From Corythucha ciliata (lineage: Eukaryota > Arthropoda > Insecta > Hemiptera > Tingidae): 64,000 nucleotides of DNA. The stretch is taken from NCBI GenBank assembly GCA_038030265.1, contig CM075941.1, forward strand, positions 16,492,001-16,556,000. The letters are read 5' to 3'. This document shows positions 34,301 through 45,676 of the stretch, piece by piece (position 1 is the stretch's first letter; each line of letters begins with the position of its first letter). A model generated the notes under the pieces. That model was not told the DNA's origin. It was given only the letters and a program-made list of their open reading frames with translations, and searched no databases. A program made the translations under genes and the position numbers.

Positions 34301-35500
34301 ATTAAATATTATGAGTTCGCGTAGGATCCCTCTGCATTGTCAAGTCATTTCTTTGTGCCCCCACGGTCGAAAAAAATGAAGCATTTCTCGTTTATATTCA
34401 TCTCCAGGCTGCTCAAGTTTCGCAATTGCCGCTCCTTGGAGAGAAAAAAAAAATCTCATGGAAATAAGCCGTTTAAAAGCGTATACGGTCCTTCGTTCCT
34501 TTTAAGAAAGCCCGCCCATGCCAAAACTTAGTTCACATTCGGTTTTTTCGCAGTTAAATAACTTCGCTTTTCGCTTAATTTAGTGTTCGCGTTCCTTCTT
34601 TGGAAGATGTTCGCTATGACTCGTGATGCTCATCAGCTCTCCCCCCCCCTCACTCGATCGATCCCTCTTTTATCAAATTGTGGGTGAAAGCTCGTGTAGC
34701 ATGTATTCAAATCTGAAAGGGCCTTGTTTGAATAGATACGAGCAGATTAGGATACGCCAAGTCGGTAACCGGTAAACCAGACTTGGTCGCTAATGCTCTT
34801 TTTAATACGATTATAATAATATACACAAACACACTCGAAGCGCCGCGCTGTCGAGGTTTTTTTCTCAATGAGACTTCATGAATCATTGAAGATAGTTGGG
34901 TTCCCCGCCTTCCCACCAATCCAAGTCATTAACACCCTTCCCTCACGTCATTTTTAAGAGGATTTTTATTGATGATTTTTCTAGGTGAGAAAGATGTCAT
35001 TTATTTTGACACTTACAAAGTATTCAAAACTTTCTTTTTAAGATTTGGGCAATAAGGAGACTGATTGGACGGAAGGGAGGAGTTGTGTTTCTCAAACCCC
35101 CACACATCCGATATTTTGTACACCCGGCCTTGCAAATCCCACTGACGCGAGAGCCATCAGTTAGGCTTATACGACACACCCCATGGAACCGCGAACTCGG
35201 AATATCCTCAACGTATATTATCCTCAAACGTCCCACCCCATTCGAGAAACCCCCAGAATTCCAGATTGAGCACTTGATTTTCCCTAAAAACTGCTTGCAC
35301 GTGCAACGCACGTAACCAAGTGTTTCATTGATCCCGTCCCTACATGCCGTCCTGTGTCCGACTCGCTGGCGAAATGCAGCCGGGGGAGGTTAAAACACAG
35401 CTCCGAGGGCCTTGAGCGTTTAGCGATATCGCTGGCTTATAGGCCGATTTTCTCAACATTTGAGAAAATGGAAATCTCAGCGAGATTCATCTGCGTCGAC
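31320..35500. other. Intergenic, no supported gene
   Basis: AT-rich DNA with homopolymers (T run near 31387-31402, C runs near 32281, 34190 and 34642). Isolated splice-like signals (acceptors near 33520 and 34407) precede short open stretches, but none links to a second exon. Confidence 0.45.
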
Positions 35501-35549
35501 ATCAACACTATAGGGATGTTCGATTGCGCAGCCTGCAGCCTTAGGGAAA

Positions 35550-36390
35550 TCGCCCCGTGAAAATGAGCCAAAGCGGCCAAAAACGCCGACAGCGAAAAAA
35601 TATCGAGAGGAACTATATTTACAGGTTCGTCTAATCGATCGATAATCCTATTCAATTTTTGGATTCCAAAGGTTTAGCGGGCAATTTTGGCGATTTTTAG
35701 CTTTATTTATTCATGATGTTTCGATTTGAGCCATCGAAAAATTCTATACCAGGCCCTCCAAACGCACCTAAGAGCGGTGCCTTAGCCTTCTCAAAAGAAG
35801 CGTAAATATGATATTAGCGACGTCGTTGTTGGTTTCGGGTGATTTTCTCGACTCGTAAGCTGTCGATTGTATACGGCCACCATCGGCCCCTGAATACGGG
35901 CTGAAGCGGCCAAAAACGCAAAATGATCGAAAATCCGTCTCAGTTTTTCGATTCCATACCTAAGTTGTTTCACTCAAACGTACGCAGTTCCTTCCAATTT
36001 CAAATTTTGGCGATTTTTGCAAAAATCGCTTGGGGTTAAGAGGCCATTTTTTAGGGCCCTATATTCACCGGTGTTTCGATTTGTTTGAAAATGCATTTGG
36101 CATTTCTCGGCATTGCAAACGAAATCCACCACCCGCGGTTAAAATGCTCCTATAAGAGTGTTTCAGCTCTTTAAAAGGGGGGCGAAAAGGGGGGATCCGC
36201 TACGTTATTGGTTTCGCCCGATTTGTGAGCGAGCCAGTGAGTTCAGGGATAGAACCCATTCAACGGCTAGACGCTAGACTGATCGAAAATCCAACCCCGG
36301 TTCGATTTTCGTATTCCTCGGGTTCTTTAACGCCGCCACATAACGCAGTTTCGTCCAATTTTAAATTTTAGCCAAAAGTCGCCCAATACC
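35550..36390. repeat. Three diverged tandem units of ~300-380 bp
   Basis: The same series of phrases returns three times: GATCGAxAATCC (near 35634, 35926, 36277), CAATTTxAAATTTTGGCGATTTTT, CATTTTTxAGxxxTATTxATTC, TTTCGATTTG, and TTGGTTTCGxxxGATTTxxxGACTCG (near 35828 and 36208). GCGGCCAAAAACGC marks the first two units. Spacing varies because of indels. Confidence 0.55.
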
Positions 36391-36622
36391 AATCTCGGTC
36401 TCGCCTTGAAATGGTTGGGTTTCATCTCGAGATGGGTCCGTCACTACGACCGATTCAACCTTGGATCACAGTCGCCATGCTTTCCTCCAACGTTTGATCC
36501 GGCACATAAAAGCCGGTTACTATTCCTCCCCCCTTCTACTTCCAATTTCGAATCGCCCGTATACCTAACAGTTTGCTGCCGCCTGTAGGTTCTCTGCTTA
36601 CTGGTTCGTCCCACGGTCTTAC

Positions 36623-36932
36623 CCTGAGTTCACCTTGTTGTGGATTGATGCCCCGAATCTTGCCGCCTTGATCCGATCTCATGCGGATCTTGGTCTCAAC
36701 CTCGTGCATGAGTTTTTGAATTTGACTCCGTTCTACTTCATCCTTGTGTACTTCTTTCGTCCAAACAGAGCCCCTCCGACAGGCCGCCACTATAACCCCT
36801 GACCTTCACCTTTTTTAGAGTGCAATTTTAATAATATACGTAAACAGGTGATTATACGTGAAACGTGATTATGGCTCACCCACATCCAGCGTGACTTTCA
36901 TACAAAAGGGAATCAATGGGCAGGAATCTTAC
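36623..36932 (-). CDS. Candidate exon pair of an unrecognised minus-strand gene
   Basis: On the minus strand a very good acceptor (CAATTTTTGTTTCAG, ending 36933) precedes a 53-nt segment (36932-36880) reading V-R-F-L-P-I-D-S-L-L-Y-E-S-H-A-G and closing at GTGAGC. After a 76-nt intron (36879-36804), a second segment (36803-36623) reads in phase through V-I-V-A-A-C-R-R-G-S-V-W, a charged helix-like stretch (E-V-E-R-S-Q-I-Q-K-L-M-H-E-V-E-T-K-I) and G-I-N-P-Q-Q-G-E-L-R to a GTAAGA donor. The second acceptor is weak, and no flanking exons were found. Protein-like content and matching phase are the only support; the function is unknown. Confidence 0.28.
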
Positions 36933-36939
36933 CTGAAAC

Positions 36940-39600
36940 AAAAATTGAAAATATTGTTAGAGCTAATGATTTTTTTGTGTGTGTGTTTTAATGAAGCGTA
37001 CGAAACATAATTACGATTGGGATAGTCGGGGGGAGGGTGTCGCGAAAGTAGTTTATGACTAAAATAAAACGGCGTTCAAAGCTTAAAATGAGAGAATAGG
37101 GAAGTGAGTGGCGAATGTACATATATTCATATGCCTGACAGTGTTAACCCATAAACTAGAGAAAAACATTTTGAACAGGGATGTGGGGGAGGGGCAAACC
37201 GGAATTTCATTATCCGAAGGAAAAATATTTTGTATCCGCACCGCTGATTGGGGGGGAAAATGCACCAGCTGGCAAGCAGATTGAATCCGGGCAAGTACGG
37301 GCGTGGATCACAAGTTCCTTTACCCGCCCTCGCCTTTCCCCATCACCACCAACAAATCTTCATTCTGCTTATGCTCCGCATAAATATTAAATAGAGAAAA
37401 AATTTCGACTTCTTTTTGGGGTTTCAAGTGGTAAATATTCATTTTTAAGACAAAAAGTAGAAAAAGAAAAAATCTCTTGAGTCCTGTTTCAGTAATTTAG
37501 CATAACAGAAGGGTTCCTTTGACCCACATTGCACCGTATTAAATAAATCGGGAAATCCGAATTTACGGGAAAACTCAGTGGAGAAGAAAAATAAGGCCTA
37601 ACGCTTTATTTAAAAAATTTATTAACAAATTATTCTCTCCTCCTCGCGACCCTGAGAATGACTAACTACCGCGGGGCCCAAATTCGGTTCCATCCCCCAT
37701 AAATTATGAATTAAAAAATATCATCCTCCGCTTTTGGTTCATGAAAATGCTCGACACGAACCAACGAAAGAAAAAAATACCGCCTCGCGCGAATAATTTT
37801 TCGTACACACGAATTCCCTCCTCAACTCGACCACCGCCGCCACACCCTATTTCTCGCCATGTGCGGGCGACCTTAAATATTACAAACGACCTTTTTTGTT
37901 TTTTTGTTGTTTTTCACCTGTGTGTAGAGAACAAAAAAGGGATGGAGAGCCGTAAAAATCGAAAGTTTTCCCATTCAAGGAGACTACTGAAAGTTGAACT
38001 TAATTATTTGTGTCGCCAACATGAGATGTAACACAAGATTTCGTGGCACATCTTTATTTCCAAGAGGGATAAAGTAACGAATTATTATCCGAGTGGTTTA
38101 CGTTGCTTGGCATTTAGAATTGTTTTTCAACGAAAGAAGGGAAATGGTAGAGGGAGAGGTGGGTTTAATCGGTGTGGAAGTATAAAAGATTCCTTGTTTT
38201 GTTGAATTTTTCGTCGTTGAACGGTTGAATGCTTCGTTACACGTCGATAAAAATCTTTCGGATGGCTAATCGCTTTCTATTTAACACTTATAGCTCGAAC
38301 ACGGCTTTTCTTGCGTCGAACATTAACATTTCACTTCGTACATTAGTAAACCAAATGAAAAAAAAAAGGAGATAGCGATATAGTACGATAATAGCGCGTG
38401 GTTATTTATAGCTTTACTCCAAGTCTTTATTGCATGAATAAAATAGCGTGTTGGCATTCGCAAACCATACCCCCCCCCCCTACAGGGTTGTTTTGTTTTC
38501 GCTACGTGCACTTTTATCCGACATACACCCCTAACTTCCCGTCCTATCCTATTACGCTCTTATGTGCATTTCTCTTCCTCGCGATCAAATTTGACATTTT
38601 CGTGGTTTTGATTCCCCCCCCCCCATCCATAACGGCATCCCAAAATCACGAGAAGAATACACCGATAGTCCTTCGCGTCCCTTCACTTTTGAAAACCTCC
38701 ACGTCTCTCGTTTTTTTGTTTTATAATTTGTCTCAACGGCGTTCACGTTTTAACTTTTATCACGTATGATCCTTTTTTTTTGTTTGGTAACACATAAGTG
38801 CCTAATCTGAAATCCCACGACTTGATGTGGGATAGACATTGAACTGTTCTTTATCCCTGTGGCTTATTTCTCCAAGTTCGACGGTTCCGCAAATACGTTT
38901 GGCTACGAAAAATTAACAAACGAGCAAAAAATCGCGGGAAGCGAAATAATGAATAAATAAAAAATTACGAAATCTTCTCGAGCGGTTATTTTGAATGGGC
39001 ATTGCATCATAAGACACGCAGTCACGTATACCCCCGCGAAACGTATATTTCTTCTCGCCTCTCTCATTTTTCTTAATTAAAAAAACCGCTTGAATTTAAG
39101 AGGCAGATTAAATAAATCAACTTTGCTCAACGTTAAATTCTAATTATCAGTTAATAATCCCCAAGGTGGCCCTTAATTGCCCGGTATTAAACAGAAAAAC
39201 CCTTCACGCTTTTAAAGCGGTTGTACGGAGGGTGAGGGTTTTCCTTATAAAGTATTCTCTTACACGGTCTTCCGTTCATTTTACTTTCACTCTTCCTTTT
39301 TTTATTTATTTCGTATTAAACACAGAATACGACGCCGAACACTTTGAAAAAGGCGTCCTCCGAAAAGGGTGCGCGAATCAGTAACAATTCGCGTCCTATT
39401 GGGGGAGTTCGAATGTTGAAGGAGGAAGAGGACTTTTAAAGGTATAGAAAGTGTTTATTCCGAAGGAGAGAATGTTTAGTGTGAGTTCGTTTCCTCGAAC
39501 TTGTAAATCGGTGGGTACAAAAAAGGGTCACCCCGTGTGGAGAGGTTGATTCATTTTCGTTTCACCTCTTATTGTTTCGGGGTTTTCAAAGTTCTCTCCT
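36940..39600. other. Intergenic, no supported gene
   Basis: AT-rich sequence with a TG run near 36978-36987 and C runs at 38470 and 38614. Open frames here are short, low-complexity and open on both strands. Confidence 0.45.
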
Positions 39601-39602
39601 AG

Positions 39603-39843
39603 TTTCAAACGACCACGATGGTTGGAGGGAACTGGAGATAAATTGGGCCTGTTCGAACCCGATGAAACTTTCATGAAGGTAAAAAAAAAAATGGGTAAGA
39701 AAGAAACAATTCCTTCGAAGTCATGCTTTTCAATTGCGATGCGGGGAGTGGGCGTTTCTGAGAACATAAATTTCGCAGTTAGGAATTGCGAGTCCAAGTT
39801 GTTCTGGCATATGGGGCTTGTAACAGTGGGTAAAATGGTTTAG
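39603..39843 (+). CDS. Candidate terminal exon, unrecognised
   Basis: An acceptor with a pyrimidine tract (GTTCTCTCCTAG, ending 39602) opens an 80-codon frame ending in TAG (39841-39843). The first part (K-R-P-R-W-L-E-G-T-G-D-K-L-G-L-F-E-P-D-E-T-F-M-K) is protein-like. A possible donor (AAG then GTAAAA) follows it, so the exon may be shorter. No upstream exon, homology or function can be given. Confidence 0.18.
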
Positions 39844-40316
39844 TGTCTCAGGATCGTGGGGATTCCGGAGGTTTCCAAATTTCGGCGTACGCCAGCACCC
39901 CGGCTTGAATATTCCGGTCCCTAGGAATGGGATTCATCAGTTTGAGTCGTTCAACAGGTAGATGGTTGACTTCCTTTCTTCCGGGGTCCATTCAACAGAT
40001 ATATTCATTGCCCCTTCTCCTTAAACGAGTTCCTCTCAAATTATCAAATATTCATCCTTCGAGAGAAAATGAATAGGTCTCACTGGGGCTTTTAGTGCAC
40101 CACGAGGTGTGCTTGAAAAAGTAGAAGCACCGTAGTAAAAATGGCTGCCAAGGGGTTTAAGTGTTCCCTTAAAAGTTAAAAAAGAGCCTCAGAGGTTCCA
40201 TTAAGAGTGGGTTGTTTTTATTTATTCACAAGGTAACAACTCAACCGCGAAAAAAGCATTAGAGAAGTACAACATAATTATTGGAACTTAAAATCGGTTT
40301 TGTCATCATTGCAGCC

Positions 40317-40330
40317 CAGAGGCGTAGAGT
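40317..40330 (+). repeat. Possible orphan hAT-type left end
   Basis: CAGAGGCGTAGAG followed by a G homopolymer (40346-40358) matches the CAGxGGCGTAG terminus and G-run arrangement of the element at 54433. No matching right end with a duplication was found; the nearest candidate is at 45665-45676. Confidence 0.3.
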
Positions 40331-40446
40331 TTAAGCTTTGGTGAGGGGGGGGGGGGAGTAAAACTAACTGTTCCGGCACGTGCTAGAGAAGAGCGAGTGT
40401 GTGTCCAAAACTTTTAGAAGTCCGTAATTAAATAAAAAAACAAAAT

Positions 40447-41400
40447 ATGTGGAGGGTTTTTGACTCTTTTCTAGAATTAGTTTCGCATTGGCCAAGTCGA
40501 AAAAATGATTTGGCTAATTTGGTTATTTCAAAAACCAATACTGTGGATCTTATGAAAACCAAATTCCGCGATTCTGGCTCTTTCAATCCTCAATTTCGTG
40601 AATTTGCCTCTTGTGGGATCACAATTTTGCGATTCAGGCTCTTTCGAAACCATAATTTCTCGGGTTTGATTCTTTCAAAAGTCAAACCCGAATTTCACTG
40701 GTTTCTGCTCTTTCTGAATCCAAAATTCGCGATCTTGGATTTTTAAGATCCAAAATTTGCGATTCTGGATCTTTCAATCCCCAACTAGTGTTTCACGAGA
40801 CCGAGACCGATACGAGACTTGAGTGGTCTCGGTCTCGGTTCTGAAAAGTTGGTATCGGTATCGGTCTCGACCATAGTAAGTCGGTATCGGTCTCGTAAGT
40901 CTCAGTCTCAAAAAATAAAAAGATCTGAGGGCTTCGTATGCAAAATTTTAGTGTAACTATCTAGGATATTCACAGTCAACTACGATAGAGTCTGTAGGAC
41001 ATATCGACCGCGAGGGAACAAAACAATCGATCGTGTTGAAAATAGCACGGAAGGCACAAGGGAATTCATTTTTCTCTTCATGGTCATGGCCTCGGACTCG
41101 CCCTCTTAAAAATAGGTCTCGTCTCGGTATCGGTGCATCACTATCCCCAAGTGTCGTACGATTTAAAAAACCAAATTTTGTAGGGTTCAATTTTCCTTGA
41201 ATCTCCTTCGCCGGATTGGCTAGTTCTGAAAACCAGTACGGCGGATATTGCCCCCTCAAAGTGTTTAGCTCTTTCAAACCTCAATTTCGCTGATTTTCGC
41301 TCTTTCGCAAACCGAATTCAATGGATTGTAAGATCAGTTTGGCAGGATTGACTAATTTGGACCATTATTCTGGATATTGTCAAAAACCAACTAGACGGAT
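40447..41400. repeat. ~30-bp repeat array split by a hAT MITE
   Basis: Units like AATCCAAAATTCGCGATTCTGGCTCTTTC recur about every 30 bp with divergence, on both sides of an inserted element (40796-41143). The two halves join across the insertion at the TCCCCAA duplication. Confidence 0.62.
40796..41143. mobile_element. 348-bp hAT-type MITE
   Basis: Ends are TAGTGTTTCACGAGACCGAG and, inverted, TAGTGATGCACCGATACCGA. The flanks TCCCCAAC (40788-40795) and TCCCCAAG (41144-41151) form an 8-bp duplication with one mismatch, typical of hAT elements. The left half is built of repeated GGTCTCGGTATCGG phrases in both orientations. No coding capacity. Confidence 0.72.
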
Positions 41401-41409
41401 TCGACTACC

Positions 41410-44100
41410 AAATAACTATAAATTACCCCTCTACTACACCATTGCTGATGGGGCATGCAGCAGAAAAAAATTCCGTCAAACTCTCGACTCTTGTTCTGTA
41501 GGAATCAGACAAAACTCCGAAAGTGATGTAACTTTTAGCTATTATTCTTTTTAACGATACGATTCTGCGATACGCGTTTGAAACAAAGCAAGGGAGAAAG
41601 TAAGAGGCCCCTGTCACACGCTCAATTATATACGAGAAGCCTATAAGCGAACCTTGTTGACACAATGGTAATCCTCTAAAATCTTAGGCCTCCAATCGTC
41701 AGGACAATTGGAACTGGTCAATGGAGGAGGAGGGGGGGTCAGAGTGGACGTGTTCCTAGAATTTATGATAGAAATCGTTTAAAAAGTAAAAACAAGAAAT
41801 GTGATTCTTTCTCTTTCTTTCTTTTTTCGCGAGGTTAATTACAATCCCCCGCAATCGAGGCTATTAAACGATTTTCATTTGTTTACAAATGAAAGTGCGC
41901 GGCTCCCCCGTATAGCTTTGTGCTGTGCCGACAGTCTGGCAATTCGAAACGGAAATTGAAATTTATACCTTTCGGTTGTAGGGGAACCCGTTTTAAGGTA
42001 AAATAACACTTACTTTAATAAATTCGGACCTTCGAAAATAGGATGGCGAGGGGAAGTTCTCCCAAAGGAATATAAGAAGAGGGCTAGTGCGCTACACACA
42101 AATGAACCGGAAAAGTTGATTAAGTCTGGAAGCTTTGGAACAATTGGAATTGAATCGACGTGCTACCCCCTGCACTTAAGGAAATTATTTTTTCGGAAGT
42201 TTCTTCACCTGGGGATCTTCTTGTAGCGCACGAAAAGTTTTTGGTTCTTTCATGAAAATCAAAAGATTACGAAGAACAAAATAGTTCCAAGTTCCATCTG
42301 TGCCCTTCTCGTCGGCTTCTATGGGACGAGTACGTTGAAGATTAAAAAAACGTCAATCAAAGAACGAGTTTAATTAAAAGTAACGCTTCCTCGACAATCA
42401 TTAGATATGACGGTATATGACCTGTGGGAAAGAAAACCAAGATGGATGAGGCACCTTGATAAAAAATGACCCTTCCTTCAATTACTTTAAAGACGATATA
42501 GGTATACTCTACATGAAATAGTTCAAAATATAACTACTGTTGTATAATTTTTAAAGGCGCCTTCAATCAAAAATACAGATCACACTTTCAATGTTGCAAC
42601 TTCGTGGCATTTTTAGGTCACGGAATGTTCAACATGATTGATTGTGTGCAAAGTATTGTGGTGTTTTTTTTGTAAGGGAAAAATTAGCTTAGGGTGGACA
42701 CAAACGACTGAAAAGAACGACTTTTGCATGTGATGCGAGTTAACAGAGTAACTAACTGCGTATAGTAATAACTTGAGGTGCAATGGAAGTTAACCGCCTC
42801 TCTTCCTTTTTAGTGCATTTTGCAATTTACTTTTTATTTACAACTGATTATGTTCTAATCCTCAGATTTTACAGAGTATCATAATCTTAATCAGGCCTCT
42901 CCACTCCCGCATTCAGAACATTTTCCCTTTGCCCGAGCCCGCAAAGGCTTACAATTAAACTAACATTGCAACTTAATTTTGTTAGGGAGTTTTAATTGGA
43001 TTGAGAATAACGCGTGGATTCTCTCGGGAGGCAAAGGAAACCAACCGGCTTGGGGTGGGGGGTTAGGGGTGAAAAGTTACTTGCCTGTAATTACAAGTTG
43101 GGAAAAGCGCGAGCACTTTGCCTTCCGCGGACACACCACCACATTTTTTTTTTTCTCTCTCGGCAAGGAGGGGAGTCTACGATGATTAATTCAAGCGGAC
43201 ACTTTTGAAATAACGCGACCAACTGAGTTGCAAGCGTTAAATAAACCAGTTTTGTGTTCCTCGTCGCGCCACTCTTCCTTTTTTTGTTTATCAAAGATAA
43301 AACTCCTTGTAAACACTCCTGGAAAAGGACACGCTTCCCTTACCGATCAGCATTACATATGTACATATATACGGTGACGCTCACTGTCATATTTTCAAAA
43401 ACGCTTGTGTGGCACAACTTGTAAGGGATATTTGTGCGGTCAAAATCAAAGTAGTTGAGATTTTCACCTGTAAATCAATTTGAAGCATTCCAGGATAAAT
43501 TTTATGACCCCGAATTTTAATTTTAGGGTTGGTGAGGGTTCAAGAATGATCAATTGATGAACTGTGCGTCCTTTCATTCCGGAATCGTGACGTACTTACA
43601 GAGTGAAACAAAAACAAATAACAACAACTATTTTATGGATTGCAACACCAGAATCCTCTAGAGAATAAAGGTCTTTAGGACGCATGTCAAATAGAGAATG
43701 ATTCGGGTTTACCGAATTGGAATTTATGTGGTTGAATCACGTTTGGAATTACACCGTTCTTTCCGTTAGTAAAGCTGCAGGGAGTGTGGGGATAGCGCTG
43801 CCTACACTCGCTTACTTCTCGTCTACCTGTACAGGCCTATAAATAAGTATAAGCCCAGTTGTAGGAAGCACAAGAAGTTTACGATGTGCCGTAAACGTGG
43901 CTATGAGATAAGGCTTTCGTAGAAACAATCATGTTGCTTATAAATCATTAAGGTGACAAGGACGAGAACGAACCGATATACTTACAAAAAAAACACCCTG
44001 TATAAATCTCAAAGGACCCAAAGATCCGGGAGACGCCTTAAAACTGATACCCACGTGCTTTCTTAGGATGGTGCCCGTTTATGAGGGAAAAGACCAGGTG
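41410..44100. other. Intergenic, no supported gene
   Basis: AT-rich, with no open frame, hairpin or repeat that can be supported beyond short homopolymers. Confidence 0.45.
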
Positions 44101-44121
44101 CAGATGGATTGTGTGAAAAAG
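44101..44121 (+). repeat. 21-bp match to 30948-30968 (inverted)
   Basis: The stretch starting CAGATGGATTGTGTG is identical, on the opposite strand, to 30948-30968. Two imperfect copies of CCACCTxCAGGACCATCT follow at about 44207 and 44234. It probably marks a dispersed repeat of unknown type. Confidence 0.5.
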
Positions 44122-44919
44122 CTGAACATTATGGATGGTCTCCATGGGTTCGTGAAATTCTTGCCTGCCCTGTCCCCGCCATCTATACAGGAACATCTGC
44201 CCCCCACCACCTACAGGACCATCTGCCCCCGCCACCTGCAGGACCATCTACTACCACAAACCACCTACTGTTTGGAAGCCGACAAAATAATGATCTTACA
44301 ACAAGGTGGTTAAGAGCCCTTGAGTGGACCACAGCAACCACTTTGCCCAACCACTTGCATCCAAGTGCGGGCCTCGAAGCAGCTGGTGTCACCCCGTTTC
44401 AAAATTTCCCGTTTTTGGGCGAGTCGTATCTAGGGGGAACAAATCTTATGGTCGGATAATGGCTGACAAATAACTGACTTTTGGAGGGAGTGACTGACAT
44501 TTTGAGCTAGAAAGCACACAATTATTTCCGTTGAAAACGTCCCACATACCCTATGAATAACTCCTATATAAAACTTCCATTTCAGCTACAGAAACCAAGC
44601 ATATGGCGCCATTTAGTCAACAATTACACATCCAATTTGGGGCAATCGTAGGCAGAAAGCCAACGAAACCCAAAAAAACTGACTAATATCCGATTTTACG
44701 AAAAACCACCAGCGCCTTGGACATCATTTGAAATGGGGCATCAGTCGGCTGAAGCTTTTATTTATTTTTAAGGTCAATATGTTAAAGAACCGAGCACAGT
44801 TAGGATAAATATAGAGTCCTTTTGCGCACCACCGGTCAAAACACTCCACATCTATTCAACTGCCCAGTGCCCATAGTTGTCAGGTGCTCCGTGAAAGAAA
44901 TTGTGGCTTCAGGTCTACC

Positions 44920-45300
44920 AAGAGGCCAACCAAAAATACCAACCCGCAAAATTGGTATTTTGAGTATGCCAAGTTCCGCGAATTCTGTTCTTTGAAGATA
45001 CTAACCCTCAAGATTGGTTTTTTGAACGACAAAAGCCCTTGAGATTGGTTTATTGAAGCGCAAAACCTGTGTAGTTGGTTCTATTCAGATTCAATCCTCG
45101 AATTAAGGGGTTTCAGGAGTTAAACCCGTGAAAGTGGTTTTTGGAAAAGCCGGACCCTCAAAGTTTGTGTTTTTCATGTAAGCCAAGCTCATGACTTTTT
45201 TTCTACAGAGCCAAACCCTCAAGATTGTTTTTTTCAACGATTAAACCCCACGAAATCGGTTTCTTGAAGATCCATTCTCATGAAGTTGGTTCTCTCCGGA
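44920..45300. repeat. ~30-33 bp repeat array
   Basis: Units such as CCAAACCCTCAAGATTGGTTTTTTGAA recur every ~30-33 bp with substitutions (for example at 45004, 45034, 45208, 45243). Confidence 0.62.
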
Positions 45301-45664
45301 ACATACCCCCCCCCCCATCTTTTATCGTACCTACACCATATTGGCTTAATTAATGCAAATATAGTTCACAGGGACTATGAAACTGCTTATTTTTGTCCCG
45401 AGAAACATTCCCACGCCAAGAATCTGTCAATCCGACACCACGCCGGTCTGTTTGTTCCGAAAAAAGCGTGTATGTTAAATAGGTCCTTCCCAGGTAAATC
45501 GAATACGATGTTTGGGAGAAAATTTCCCCGAGAACCCTAAAAGTTTCCCTTAACCTAAGCTCTGGATGATTTCCGATTGAGGCGAGTCGCCCGATACTCG
45601 CATTTTTTGATAGTAAGGGGTGGGGCACCTGCCATGACCTCCGCTCCGGGCATCAAAATGTCAC

Positions 45665-45676
45665 GCTACGCCCCTG
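45665..45676 (-). repeat. Possible orphan hAT-type right end
   Basis: GCTACGCCCCTG is the inverted form of CAGGGGCGTAGC, matching the terminus of the element at 54433-56768. Flanking 8 bp (CTGTAGGA) find no clear duplicate upstream. Confidence 0.35.
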
